From Nostoc sp. PCC 7524 (lineage in GTDB: Bacteria > Cyanobacteriota > Cyanobacteriia > Cyanobacteriales > Nostocaceae): a stretch of 64,000 nt of DNA. This document shows, piece by piece, positions 1 to 9,200 of the stretch; within the stretch, counting starts at the first letter, position 1; each line of letters starts with the position of its first letter. The notes under the pieces are model-generated. The model was not told the DNA's origin. It saw nothing but the letters and a program-made list of their open reading frames with translations, and did no database searches. The position numbers and the translations under genes are program-made. The stretch lies in contig NC_019684.1 of the NCBI RefSeq assembly GCF_000316645.1, forward strand, positions 1,116,001 through 1,180,000, in the 5' to 3' direction.

Positions 1-154
1 TTTCCACTACAAATCCCATTAGTAATGGGACTGCTATGGGGCTATCTATTTGTCACTAAATTATTACGGAAAAGCATGGCGGTTGTTGGAATGTATTTCA
101 CAGTTGGGAGGTGGTACAGAGTTTGCAATTACTATTGCTATTCCTCAAGAGTGA
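1..154 (+). pseudogene. Decayed C-terminal end of a histidine kinase ATPase domain
   Basis: Three-frame reading recovers the end of a HATPase_c domain. From base 3, one frame gives a degraded G-box region (TTNPISNGTAMGLSICH), then a TAA stop where kinases have Gln, then IITEKHGG. After a frame change the text continues as ECISQLGGGTEFAITI and ends at the TGA at 152-154. Intact cyanobacterial kinases read roughly [19 protein letters not shown], then HGGxLECxSxLGxGTEF, so both order and spacing fit. The in-frame stop, the frame change and the loss of the second G-box glycines indicate a pseudogene. The rest lies left of the window, so the size and original identity are unknown. Confidence 0.6.
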
Positions 155-665
155 GGGATTTAGAAAGGTTGGGGATTGGGGAATTGCCAGGGAGATCAGG
201 AAAGAGTTTTTCTCATACCCAATACCCAATGCTCAGGCTTTAATATTTACGGCTTGAGAAAATTTATGAATTTTTTGCAGTTTTTTTGATTGCTTTTTTG
301 AAAAATTAATATTTTGGCACAAGGTATACAAAATTTACTTTTGAATTTAAGTTATGTTCATAACTCTTACCTTATGACTATTGCACTTACCAAAATGTTA
401 TGTAATCAGTGAAGATATAGAATATTTCTAGATAAAATTTCATCTCAATTTTTGACCAATTAATGATTTTTATAGGAGGAATTTGTATTTAAATATAATT
501 TGCGTATGCTAATATTTGTATTTGATTAGTTTAAATTATGAGTAACACTTCATAAGTAATCTACATCTCAGAGTTTACTGCATCGTTTCCACTAAAAGAT
601 GCTTGTTGCTATATAATGTTGGCAAATTTCATATGTCCTCTTACAGTAATCGGGTTGAAAATACA
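155..665. other. AT-rich intergenic region
   Basis: Nothing convincing is seen beyond a short heptamer-like stretch (GGTTGGGGATTGGGGAATTG, about 169-188) and an AT-rich run before the STAS gene. The open frame at 25-243 overlaps the kinase relic in another frame and is not supported. Confidence 0.5.
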
Positions 666-992
666 ATGAATCAGCAAGTAAAAGTTGTTAAACTTACCGG
701 AATTATCAATACTACCAATTCTCTGGAATTGCGAGAAAGTATCACTAATCTTGTAGACAGTGGTGCAAAAATCGTTTTAGTTGATTGTCAAGAAGTCACT
801 TTTATGGATAGTTCTGCTTTGGGAGCTTTAGTATTAGCTTTTAAAACTCTCAGAGCGGCAGGAACAAAGCTATTTCTTTGTTCAATTAATGAGCAAGTCA
901 GAATATTATTTGAATTAACTGGTATGGATAAAGTATTTGAGATTTTTAATAGTCAAGATGAATTTCATCAAGCAATACTTTCCAAAAGTTAG
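666..992 (+). CDS. STAS-domain protein, anti-sigma factor antagonist type
   Basis: A 108-residue single STAS domain of the SpoIIAA/RsbV type. Such proteins bind an anti-sigma or switch kinase and are controlled by phosphorylation of a serine in a DSS motif; here it is FMDSSALGALVLAF, with the site intact. The core strands (VKVVKLTG; AKIVLVDCQ) are present, and the length matches a stand-alone STAS protein. The reading frame opens at 603, but the residues before the ATG at 666 do not look like family sequence, so 666 was chosen; no strong ribosome site is visible. The gene ends exactly where the convergent response-regulator/PP2C gene ends (992/993). That phosphatase type dephosphorylates STAS proteins, so a partner-switch pair is inferred. 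The targets are unknown and no anti-sigma kinase gene lies next to it. Confidence 0.85.
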   Translation: MNQQVKVVKLTGIINTTNSLELRESITNLVDSGAKIVLVDCQEVTFMDSSALGALVLAFKTLRAAGTKLFLCSINEQVRILFELTGMDKVFEIFNSQDEFHQAILSKS

Positions 993-2129
993 TTAATCAA
1001 ATTTAATTTGTAGTATTGATAAATCATCTGCAAAGGTATCTTTGGAGTTCAAAGCCCTGAGATAATTCAATATATGATCAAGTTGGTAATCAACAGTATG
1101 ATGTACGCTGGCAAGTATCTGGACAAAACCATCTAGACTCCAGAGTGTACCATCTGGTTTGTTGATTTCATAAGCACCATCACTAAAAATATACAGACTA
1201 CTCAACTTTTGTACATTGCAGTAAGCATCAATATATTGTGCTTCTGGAAACATACCTACTGGCATACCAGGAGTTCTCAAAATTTGAACTTCGGTGCTAG
1301 TTGGTGATGTTCCAGATATTAAAATGGCTGGTGGATGTCCAGCACTGGCGTAGGTTAGCTGTCGTGTGACTCGGTTATAAACTCCATACCAAATAGTAAA
1401 GTATTTGTCATTTTGATAATTCATTTGAAAGGTTTCATTTAAACCTTTTAAGACATTACTAGGTTGATAGTAATTGAGAGTTTTAATAGCACGGGAACGT
1501 AACAGATTCAGTACGGAAATGGAAGGAAGAGTAGCTTTTAGTCCATGCCCTGCTGTATCTAGGAGGTATATAGCTAGGGAGTCAGAATCTAGCCAGTAGT
1601 AATCAAAACAATCGCCACCAAGTTGCTGTGAAGGGATGAAGCGAGAGTTGATGGTAAAGGGTGAGCGGATGGGTTCTGGTAGAAGCGATCGCACATATTC
1701 TGCGGCTTCTTTGAGTTCTTCTTCTAGGCGGAGTTTTTGGTTTTGCAAATCTCGACTCAATTGATGTAGTCTCAATCCGGCTCGGACTCTGGCTTGCATT
1801 TCATTTTGTTCAATGGGTTTAGTGATAAAATCATCAGCACCAGCATCTAAACCTTTGACGCGATCGGCTACAGAATCTAAAGATGTTAATAAAATAAAGA
1901 AGGTTGTGGATAAGTTAGGATCTGTCTTAATCCGATGACAAACTTCTAATCCATTCAAGCCAGGCATAATCCAATCACAAATAATCAGTGCTGGACGATA
2001 AGCTAGTGCTTGAGCAATGCCTTCCTCACCATTACTAACAGCAACTACCTCATAGCCTTGTTTTTGCAAGATGCGTTTGAGTAGTATTTGGATAGAGAGG
2101 TCATCATCAATGACTAATATTTTAAACAT
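993..2129 (-). CDS. Response regulator with PP2C (SpoIIE/RsbU-type) phosphatase output
   Basis: The product has 378 residues. A receiver domain fills about residues 1-120, with the acidic cluster D8-D9-D10, the phospho-acceptor D52 (ICDWIMPG) and the lysine in FITKPI. A short coiled-coil linker (about 120-150) leads to a PP2C-type Ser/Thr phosphatase domain with the metal-binding motifs LGGDCFDYYW and LDTAGHG and, near the end, FSDGAYE. All key residues look intact. Family knowledge: phosphorylation of the receiver gates the phosphatase, which typically removes phosphate from a STAS protein. The STAS gene lies tail to tail with it with no spacer, which supports but does not prove that it is the substrate. 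The protein is cytoplasmic, with no membrane segment. Confidence 0.9.
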   Translation of the reverse strand: MFKILVIDDDLSIQILLKRILQKQGYEVVAVSNGEEGIAQALAYRPALIICDWIMPGLNGLEVCHRIKTDPNLSTTFFILLTSLDSVADRVKGLDAGADDFITKPIEQNEMQARVRAGLRLHQLSRDLQNQKLRLEEELKEAAEYVRSLLPEPIRSPFTINSRFIPSQQLGGDCFDYYWLDSDSLAIYLLDTAGHGLKATLPSISVLNLLRSRAIKTLNYYQPSNVLKGLNETFQMNYQNDKYFTIWYGVYNRVTRQLTYASAGHPPAILISGTSPTSTEVQILRTPGMPVGMFPEAQYIDAYCNVQKLSSLYIFSDGAYEINKPDGTLWSLDGFVQILASVHHTVDYQLDHILNYLRALNSKDTFADDLSILQIKFD

Positions 2130-2259
2130 AAAAGATTTTCATAGATACTTAGATAATACAAATTAATAATAAAAATATTTTCAATAGTATCAGTTGAGTA
2201 TTATTAATGCAAAAATAATACTCAACTATCTCTAATTATCCATCGACTGTATTCAATTT

Positions 2260-2400
2260 AGGGACTTCCAGAAAATAAATTATTCAATGAGTCAGAGCAA
2301 AGATGTTGATCAGATTCTTCCTCTCCCTCTGCTCCCTCTGCTCCCTCTGCTCCCTCTGCTACCCCTTGCGATTGTATATTTTTTTTAGCTGGAAGTCCCT
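2260..2400. mobile_element. MITE-like element with 11-bp perfect terminal inverted repeats
   Basis: It begins AGGGACTTCCA and ends TGGAAGTCCCT, an exact 11-bp inversion, 141 bp overall. The first 26 bases (AGGGACTTCCA then GAAAATAAATTATTC) match the edge of the copies at 62260 and 44524. The interior differs: it carries a 9-bp tandem repeat, GCTCCCTCT, three exact copies plus a variant (2322-2360), instead of the TAGGGTGCGTCAGT core of the other copies. It has no coding capacity, so it would be non-autonomous. Confidence 0.6.
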
Positions 2401-2417
2401 TACTCCCCGGCTTCAGC

Positions 2418-3185
2418 TTATGGTGGTGATAGGGGATTTAACCATAACAGTAGAGAGCGTTTTAGCTGGTTTAAGTCCCGATATACTTCCTGTTTAAACC
2501 ATTGTCCCACAGCATCCCAGGGACTGAAGGATGAGCCTGTTTGCCATTTGATATCTTGACCTAACGGTGTCGTGTGGGTTCCTGGTAAGATTTGTGCTGT
2601 CACCATCTCCGGAAAGCGTGCTTGTAGGATTTTAGTTAAAGCTGCTGATTGATCAAGGTTATCGTTATTGAACTTAATTAATAAGTTGCGACGGATATTA
2701 TACCTTTCCTGCACCAGTTTGTTAGTTTCTAGTGGTGAGGGAGTAAATTCAATCATCAAAGTAGAATTGAACTGTTCCACCAAGGGAATAGCGTCTTTAG
2801 CTGCATAGTTATTAAAGGATATTAAGATATTACCTGCTCGTTCGACTGGAAATAGACTACCGATGAGTAGGTGGAGTTTACACCCCATACTGTGTCCAAG
2901 TCCATAGGTGGGGAGGTAAAGCTTGCGGAGTGCGCCAGAATCGTGTAGTCGTTCTATGGTGCGATCAAAATTGAGCAATACAGATTGAGCGATCGCAATA
3001 TGATCTAAGGTATTGACAAAGGGCGTAGCAATAATGACATATCCTTTAGCGGCTACTTGTTCTAGTAGCCAACGATAAGTTATATGAGGTGCAGTAGCAA
3101 CAAATGCACCCCCTAAGAAATGGATGATACCCACGGGATTTGGGGGAATCAGTACCCAGTTACCTCTAATTTCTTTCCAATCCAT
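2418..3185 (-). CDS. DUF1350 family protein (alpha/beta-hydrolase-like)
   Basis: This 255-residue protein has the DUF1350 pattern common to cyanobacteria and plastids: an N-terminal IRGNWVLIPP, then PVGIIHFLGGAFVATAP, then a central YGLGHSMGCKLHLL. The GHSMG element resembles the nucleophile elbow of alpha/beta hydrolases. A downstream HTTPLG histidine could complete a triad, but that is inference. No signal peptide or membrane helix is seen. The start ATG at 3185 opens directly on conserved sequence. The substrate is unknown. The neighbours are unrelated; the gene is transcribed alone, between a MITE and a heptamer repeat. Confidence 0.8.
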   Translation of the reverse strand: MDWKEIRGNWVLIPPNPVGIIHFLGGAFVATAPHITYRWLLEQVAAKGYVIIATPFVNTLDHIAIAQSVLLNFDRTIERLHDSGALRKLYLPTYGLGHSMGCKLHLLIGSLFPVERAGNILISFNNYAAKDAIPLVEQFNSTLMIEFTPSPLETNKLVQERYNIRRNLLIKFNNDNLDQSAALTKILQARFPEMVTAQILPGTHTTPLGQDIKWQTGSSFSPWDAVGQWFKQEVYRDLNQLKRSLLLWLNPLSPP

Positions 3186-3225
3186 GCCTGTAGGCGATCG
3201 CTTTATTCACACTTCTTTATAGTAG

Positions 3226-3260
3226 ACTGGGGACTAGGGATTGGGGACTAGGGGCTGGGA
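3226..3260. repeat. Heptamer repeat (GGGGACT/GGGGATT type)
   Basis: Imperfect tandem copies of a seven-base unit (GGGGACT, AGGGATT, GGGGACT, AGGGGCT) lie between two minus-strand genes. The same unit recurs at 7440, 16160, 41425 and 48608. Confidence 0.6.
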
Positions 3261-3297
3261 AAAAATCTTTACTTGCTGCTTCTACTATATTTCTAGA

Positions 3298-4032
3298 TTA
3301 ATAAGACTGACTTTGTAAGCTATTCATTTCTTGTTGCACATCTAAAGCAATCTGCAAGGCTTCATTGAGTAACCTGCCATGTTCTGTAGCTTGTTCTGTA
3401 ACTTGCATCGCGGTTAAAGTGGCTAAATTATTGGCAAATAATTCTGTATTTTTGATAATAAAATTCTTATTTTCTCTCAAAATTTTTTCTGTTTTCAAAG
3501 CTCTAATTAAATCATCTCTGGTTAACTTCAATGCTGCTATTACTTTTTCTCGCTCTTTAATACTTACCCCTGAATTACCAGCATCTTCAATTTGGTCATT
3601 AATATCTATAGCTTTGATGACAGCATTATATCGAGCCACATCATTTAAAAGAATTTGCAGAGAATGCGTCATATTTCTTTTAATGATTTTTAATCTGCTA
3701 CGCCACCAATAATATAAAAACCCTTGGGTAAATCCACCCCCCAAAAGACATAATATGATTAATAATAACCAAGAGGGAATTGTTATCCAAGTGGCGAATA
3801 TTTTAATTAACACATCAAGAGCAAGATAGCCGAAAATAAATATAGAAACGCTCAGAAAAATTACTGTAGCTCCTTCAGAACCTTTGAGTTTTTTGATAAT
3901 ATCCTTACTTAATTTTTTTAAAGGGTTAATGATGATAATGAGTTCATCGTTAACAGGTAAATCAGTCAGTTGTTGTAGTTCCTTTTGACTAATCTCCAAG
4001 CCATGTAAATCATTACGCACAGCTTTCCCCAT
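3298..4032 (-). CDS. Hypothetical protein with two membrane segments and a helical tail
   Basis: I do not recognise the family. The 244 residues show a soluble N-terminal part (1-54), two hydrophobic segments at about 55-79 (ATVIFLSVSIFIFGYLALDV) and 84-107 (PSWLLLIILCLLGGGFTQGF), and a long C-terminal region of about 135 residues. That tail is charged and probably helical or coiled coil. It is likely an integral membrane protein with a cytoplasmic helical tail. The gene is isolated, with a repeat downstream and a 1.4-kb non-coding stretch upstream. The frame is long and codon use resembles neighbouring genes, so it is probably real. Confidence 0.65.
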   Translation of the reverse strand: MGKAVRNDLHGLEISQKELQQLTDLPVNDELIIIINPLKKLSKDIIKKLKGSEGATVIFLSVSIFIFGYLALDVLIKIFATWITIPSWLLLIILCLLGGGFTQGFLYYWWRSRLKIIKRNMTHSLQILLNDVARYNAVIKAIDINDQIEDAGNSGVSIKEREKVIAALKLTRDDLIRALKTEKILRENKNFIIKNTELFANNLATLTAMQVTEQATEHGRLLNEALQIALDVQQEMNSLQSQSY

Positions 4033-4445
4033 TTTTGCCAGAATAATTGTTTAGTATAGTCAATCCCTTCGTCGATTTTGTGAAACATCCACAGGCGAAA
4101 AGTTTGGAGCTACAGGTACAGATTTTACCTTGGTGGGCTGAAATCCTCATATAACCCCTGTGGGTACTACTGCTAAAAACTCATATAGTAGCCGCTAAGG
4201 TGTTGATGTTTAGATAACCGCACTTGTCTAGAGTATCGGATTTTGGCGAAGGTATTGATAATATAACAATCAAATTTAGAGATGGCTAATAGTTCTTGTA
4301 TTTTGTCTGGTTTTTTAATGTTAATGATGATACACTATTTGCCTTGATAATGGCTGTAATCCTAGATAAATCAATACTTTTTTGTGTAATATTTAGCAAT
4401 AAATGTGGATGTTTTTCAGTGCAGAACTTGGGACGTATTAAATTT

Positions 4446-4559
4446 TAGGGTGTGTTAATAACGTACTGGGTTTAGTGGTTCTTTACGGCTAATTCATATC
4501 CTCTCAAAGCCGTAAAACACCCTTGTATCTTAGAAGAAGTAGTAGACTGTCACACCCTA
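4446..4559. repeat. Small element with 9-bp terminal inverted repeats and an internal hairpin
   Basis: TAGGGTGTG at 4446-4454 is inverted as CACACCCTA at 4551-4559. Inside, TTTACGGCT (4482-4490) pairs with AGCCGTAAA (4508-4516). It encodes nothing visible and resembles a miniature element or a nested dispersed palindrome. Confidence 0.4.
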
Positions 4560-4623
4560 GATCAGATTAGACTGCCTTGTAGCATGGGTTACTACAACAA
4601 TCTCCTTGACAGCACTCGAACAG

Positions 4624-4795
4624 TCACCAGGGGCCAAACTTTAAATGCGGATAAATAAAGTATACAGTCCCTATCATCCAGTCATCAAAGGCTTCTTGTT
4701 GAGCGTGGTAAGTCCAAAAAACAGGCTTTAACTGCTGGCGATCGCAAAATGTTGGCCATTTGATTAACATCAGAAAGTTGAATAAATTCAGGCAT
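4624..4795 (-). pseudogene. Short gene broken by a one-base frameshift at a T run
   Basis: Read on the minus strand from the ATG at 4795, the frame gives MPEFIQLSDVNQMANILRSP and AVKACF. It then goes out of frame at a run of six T. Dropping one T restores WTYHAQQEAFDDWMIGTVYF and IYPHLKFGPW, ending at a TGA. The total length is 172 nt, one base over a multiple of three, which fits a single insertion. A HIP1 octamer lies inside, as in native cyanobacterial genes. I do not recognise the family. It could be a true pseudogene, a phase-variable frame or a base-calling error at the homopolymer. Confidence 0.5.
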
Positions 4796-4822
4796 ATGCT
4801 GATACCCCCGGATAAATCCGGG

Positions 4823-5443
4823 AGTTTTACGCATCACGTTTCATAAAAAATTGATGAACTTTCACACTGATAAATATGAGAATTTATCAATTTTCTTAAT
4901 TTATATCCACCTATAGCAATTATATTTTTTGTAAGATTAATACTGAGAGTAGTTCCCAGCTACTGGCATAGGCTTATACTTGATGTACTGCTCTATCATG
5001 TATTACCTTTGTATAGGTAAATGTTAGGGTTCTTAGACGAAAAATGTTAAATTAACCAGTGATTTTACCGATGTTTGTCGTCTATATCCTATTAAATTAA
5101 TATACTTCCTGACAGTCGCTTACAGTAATGAGATAATTCAAATGATGATTGAGAATCAAGAAATTTGATCTCTATTTAAACACATGAATGAGTACACAAA
5201 TATATCAGTGTTGTTATTTGCTTGATTTTAACATGATGAAATAATACCAAACTGTTTTAATTCCAGAAAATGATTTTGTGAGCAATATCCGTATGCTAAA
5301 TGCTGTGATTTAGCTATATATGAATGCTAGTCTCCTCCTGACAGAGTTATAGCGAGTCCCTATTGGCTTCGCAAATAGTGAAACACCATCACTGATTTTT
5401 CCTGATTTGTTGAGTCAATATTTATTGCACAAGTTATACCAGC
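4823..5443. other. AT-rich intergenic region upstream of the PstB-like gene
   Basis: No gene is supported. A perfect 6-bp hairpin, CCCGGA-TAAA-TCCGGG, lies just left of it at 4807-4822. No clear Pho box or other operator was found before the PstB-like start. The rest is AT-rich without open frames of note. Confidence 0.4.
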
Positions 5444-6229
5444 ATGAATAAACTAATTCCAGCCATCAGAGTCAAAAATCTCAGCTTTTATTATGACACC
5501 CAAAAAATACTCGAAGGTGTGTCTGTAGATTTTTATCAAAGCAAAGTTACTGCAATTATTGGCCCTAGTGGTTGTGGAAAGTCTACTTTCATTAAATGCC
5601 TCAATCGCATGAACGAATTAGAGACAGAGGTGCAGGTTGAAGGGAGGGTAGAATTTTTTAATCAAAATATTTATGAGCGGCGAGTGAACTTAAATCGACT
5701 TCGCCGTCAAGTCAGTATAGTGCTGCCCAAGCCAAATCTTTTTCCGATGAGCGTTTATGATAATGTGGCCTATGGGGTGAAAATAGTCGGGTGGCGACCA
5801 AAAGTTGAAATTGATGAAATTGTAGAAAATGCCCTCAAAGATGCTGATTTGTGGGATGAAGTCAAACATAAGTTGTATAAATCAGCTTTAGAGCTTTCTG
5901 GTGGACAACAACAGCGACTTTGTATTGCGCGTGCTTTAGCTGTCAAGCCAAAAGTGATTCTGATGGATGAACCTTGTTTTGGTCTTGATCCTGTGGCTAG
6001 CATGAAAGTAGAGAGTTTAATTCAGAGTTTACGTTTGCGCTCAGAATTAACAATGGTGATAGTCAGCCACAATTTATCCCAAGTCACTCGCATATCCGAC
6101 TTTACAGCCTTTTTTAGCTTGAATGAACATCGGACTGGGCAACTGGTGGAATTTGGGACTACCAAAAAAATGTTTAGTAATCCTCTCGATTCCCGCACTC
6201 GTGAATATGTTTTAGCGCGAATTGGTTGA
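5444..6229 (+). CDS. PstB-like phosphate ABC transporter ATPase, orphan
   Basis: This 261-residue ATPase follows PstB throughout: Walker A GPSGCGKSTFIKCLNRMNEL, signature LSGGQQQRLCIARAL, Walker B VILMDEPC, and the switch histidine in VSHNLSQVTRISDFTAFF. PstB normally energises high-affinity phosphate uptake with PstS, PstC and PstA, none of which is nearby. Two differences from standard PstB are visible. The Q-loop, usually FQKPxPFP, reads LPKPNLFPMS, so the conserved Gln is Pro. The D-loop reads GLDP rather than ALDP. The enzyme may pair with a permease encoded elsewhere or be a regulatory paralogue. It ends one base before the convergent giant kinase gene. Confidence 0.85.
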   Translation: MNKLIPAIRVKNLSFYYDTQKILEGVSVDFYQSKVTAIIGPSGCGKSTFIKCLNRMNELETEVQVEGRVEFFNQNIYERRVNLNRLRRQVSIVLPKPNLFPMSVYDNVAYGVKIVGWRPKVEIDEIVENALKDADLWDEVKHKLYKSALELSGGQQQRLCIARALAVKPKVILMDEPCFGLDPVASMKVESLIQSLRLRSELTMVIVSHNLSQVTRISDFTAFFSLNEHRTGQLVEFGTTKKMFSNPLDSRTREYVLARIG

Positions 6230-6230
6230 A

Positions 6231-9200
6231 CTATTGATACAGCCAAACTCGCAGCAGAGAAATTAGCTGTGTTGTTTCTACAGGTTTAGCAATGTAATCT
6301 GATGCACCTGCGGCAATACACTGATCGCGATCGCCTGGCATAGCTTTAGCTGTTAAAGCAATCATTGGCAATGATTGAAATTGCTCTTGCAGACGAATCA
6401 ATTGCATGGTTTCGTAACCATCCATTTCTGGCATCATGATATCCATCAAAACCACATCAATATCTGGTTGACTTTCTAATAATTGCAATCCTTCTCTACC
6501 GTTTTCCGCATAGATAACCTGCATTTGATAACGCTCCAACATACTGGTTAAGGCGAAGATATTACGCACATCGTCATCGACAATTAAGACTTTCTTCCCC
6601 GCTAGCAAATCATCTTGGGAATGCAATTGCTCAATAATTTGGCGCTGGGATGCAGGCAAATTGGCTTGGACTCGGTGGAGAAATAAAGCCGTTTCATCCA
6701 ACAGCCGTTCAGGCGATCGCACATCTTTAATAATGATTGTCTCGGCGATGCGTCGCAATTCCGTTTCTTGGGCTTTGCTAATTTCCCTACCGGTATAAAC
6801 AATGATGGGTAAAGTAGCACCGTTGGGTTCTCGTTTCATCTGCTCAATTAGTTCCAACCCAGTCATATCAGGCAGCCCTAAATCCAGAACTACACAATCA
6901 AAATGCTGGGTGCGAATTGCTGCTAAGGCGGCTGCACCATTGCCTACAGCCGTTGTTGCCACATCGCTATTCCCAATTAAATCGACAATGCTACGGCGTT
7001 GAGTATCATCATCTTCCACTACCAGCAAATTTTTCACCCGCCGTTCCACAAAACCTTTAATTTTGCTCAAAGCTTCCGATATCGCCTCACTGGTGACGGG
7101 TTTTTGCAAATATGCGATCGCGCCTAACTGTAAACCACGCTGCCGTCCTTCTTCAATAGTGATAATGTGTACAGGAATATGACGGGTATTGGGATCATGC
7201 TTGAGGCGATCTAACACCGTCCAACCATCCATCTCTGGTAAGCGGATATCGAGTAAAATTGCCGTTGGTTGAAATTCCTGGGCCAAACTCAGACCTAAAC
7301 TACCATTTTGGGCAGTAATTACCTGAAATCCTTGCTGCCTGGCCATATCTATTAAGATACGGGCAAAGTTCACGTCATCTTCAATAATTAACAGTACGTT
7401 ACTGTCTTGGGTCGTGGTGATGGTGGCGCGATCGTCTTCGAGGAGGGATTGGGGACTGGGGACTAGGGATTGGGGATTGGGGGTTAGCTGTGAGATTAAA
7501 CTCTCATTACTCAGCACTCGAAACTCAGGACTCAATTGTGGTAAATAGAGTGTAAATGTACTGCCTTGACCTAGTTGGCTGACGAGTTTAATTTCTCCCC
7601 CTAAAAGATTAGCAATTTCGCGGCTGATGGATAAACCTAAGCCTGTACCGCCATATTTGCGGCTAGTAGTACCATCAGCTTGCTGAAATGCCTCAAAAAT
7701 AATCTTTTGTTTGTCAGGAGCAATGCCAATACCTGTATCACTGACAGCAAAGGCGATGACAGATTGGGCGCGATTTAAGGTGGTTTGGCTTGAGCCTGGC
7801 TTGGCTACCGCAATCCGCAGGCGGACTTCTCCCTGTTCTGTAAATTTAAAGGCATTGGAAAGGAGATTTTTGAGGATTTGTTGTAAACGTTTGACATCAG
7901 TATTGATGCTGATGGGCAACTCTGGCGCTAATTCAATCACAAAGTTTAGCCCTTGATTTTGGGCGACTTGTCCAAAGTTGCGCTCAATCTGTTCTGCCAA
8001 CTCTGCCAACAGGATCGGGGACGGATTGACAGACATTGTACCGGATTCGATTTTGGCTAAATCTAAGATGTCATTAATTAATGCCAGCAAATCATTACCC
8101 GCCGAGTAAATGGTTTGGCTGTATTCGATTTGTTTACTGGTGAGATTTCCATCAACGTTATCTTTCAACAATTGCGCCAAAATCAACAAACTGTTTAGGG
8201 GTGTCCGCAGCTCATGGGACATATTGGCGAGAAATTCCGATTTATACTTCGATGAAAGTGCTAGTTGTTCGGCTTTATCTTCTAGAGAACATCTGGCTTG
8301 TTCGATTTCGCGATTTTTGCGCTCTACTTCTTGTTTTTGCTGTTCTAGTAATTCTGCCTTTTCTTCTAGTTCGGTGTTGGTTTGTTGTAACTCCTCTTGC
8401 TGTTTCCTTAACAATTCCTCAGAGGCTCTGAGTGATTCGGCTTGTTCTTCTAATAGTTGATTGGTTTCGCGGAGTTCGTCTTGCTGGCTTTGCAGTTCTT
8501 CGGCTAAAGACTGGGACTGCTTGAGTAATTCTTCGGTACGCATGGAAGCAGCGATCGTATTGAGAACGATCGCAATACTTTCGGTGAGTTGGTCGAGGAA
8601 GGTTAAATGAATCTCACTAAAGCGCCGGAAGGAAGCTAATTCAATCACAGCCGTCACCTGTCCTTCAAATAGTACAGGTAACACTACAGCATTGAGTGGC
8701 GTAGCTTCTCCTAACCCAGAGCTAATTTTGATATAGTCATCTGGTACTTCTGTTAATAAAATACTGGCTTTTTCCAGGGCGCATTGTCCTACCAAACCTT
8801 CACCCAGATAGAAGCGGTTAGCCAGATGTTTGCGTTGACGGTAAGCATAGCTACTGAGTAGTTGCAGATAGGGCGGATGTTCTGTGCTTTCCATAAGATA
8901 GAATACGCCATGTTGCGCTCCTACCAGGGGTGCTAGTTCTGAGAGAATCAGTTTAGTGACGGTTTCCAAGTCACGCTGACCTTGTAGCATTCGGGTAAAT
9001 TTGGCCAGGTTAGTTTTCAACCAGTCTTGCTCATTGTTTTTCTGGGTTGTCTCCCGCAGGTTAGCAATCATCTGGTTGATGTTGTCCTTGAGGGTGGCTA
9101 CTTCTCCTTGGGCTTCCACGGTGATAGAACGGGTTAAATCGCCTTTAGTGACGGCTGTGGCGACTTCTGCGATCGCTCGTAATTGCGTGGTGAGGGTGGC

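Noticed and set aside
25..243. 72-codon frame at the left edge
   Set aside because: It overlaps the kinase relic in a different frame and its product resembles no protein.
2303..2497. 64-codon + frame over the MITE
   Set aside because: It is translated from the 9-bp repeat (LCSLCSLCS) and has no ribosome site.
4173..4334. 53-codon minus-strand frame with ordinary composition (ELLAISKFDCYIINTFAKIR)
   Set aside because: No start codon and no recognised family; could be a gene remnant but support is too weak.
8110..8460. 116-codon + frame rich in Ser/Cys
   Set aside because: It mirrors the coiled-coil part of the giant kinase; composition is that of an antisense frame.
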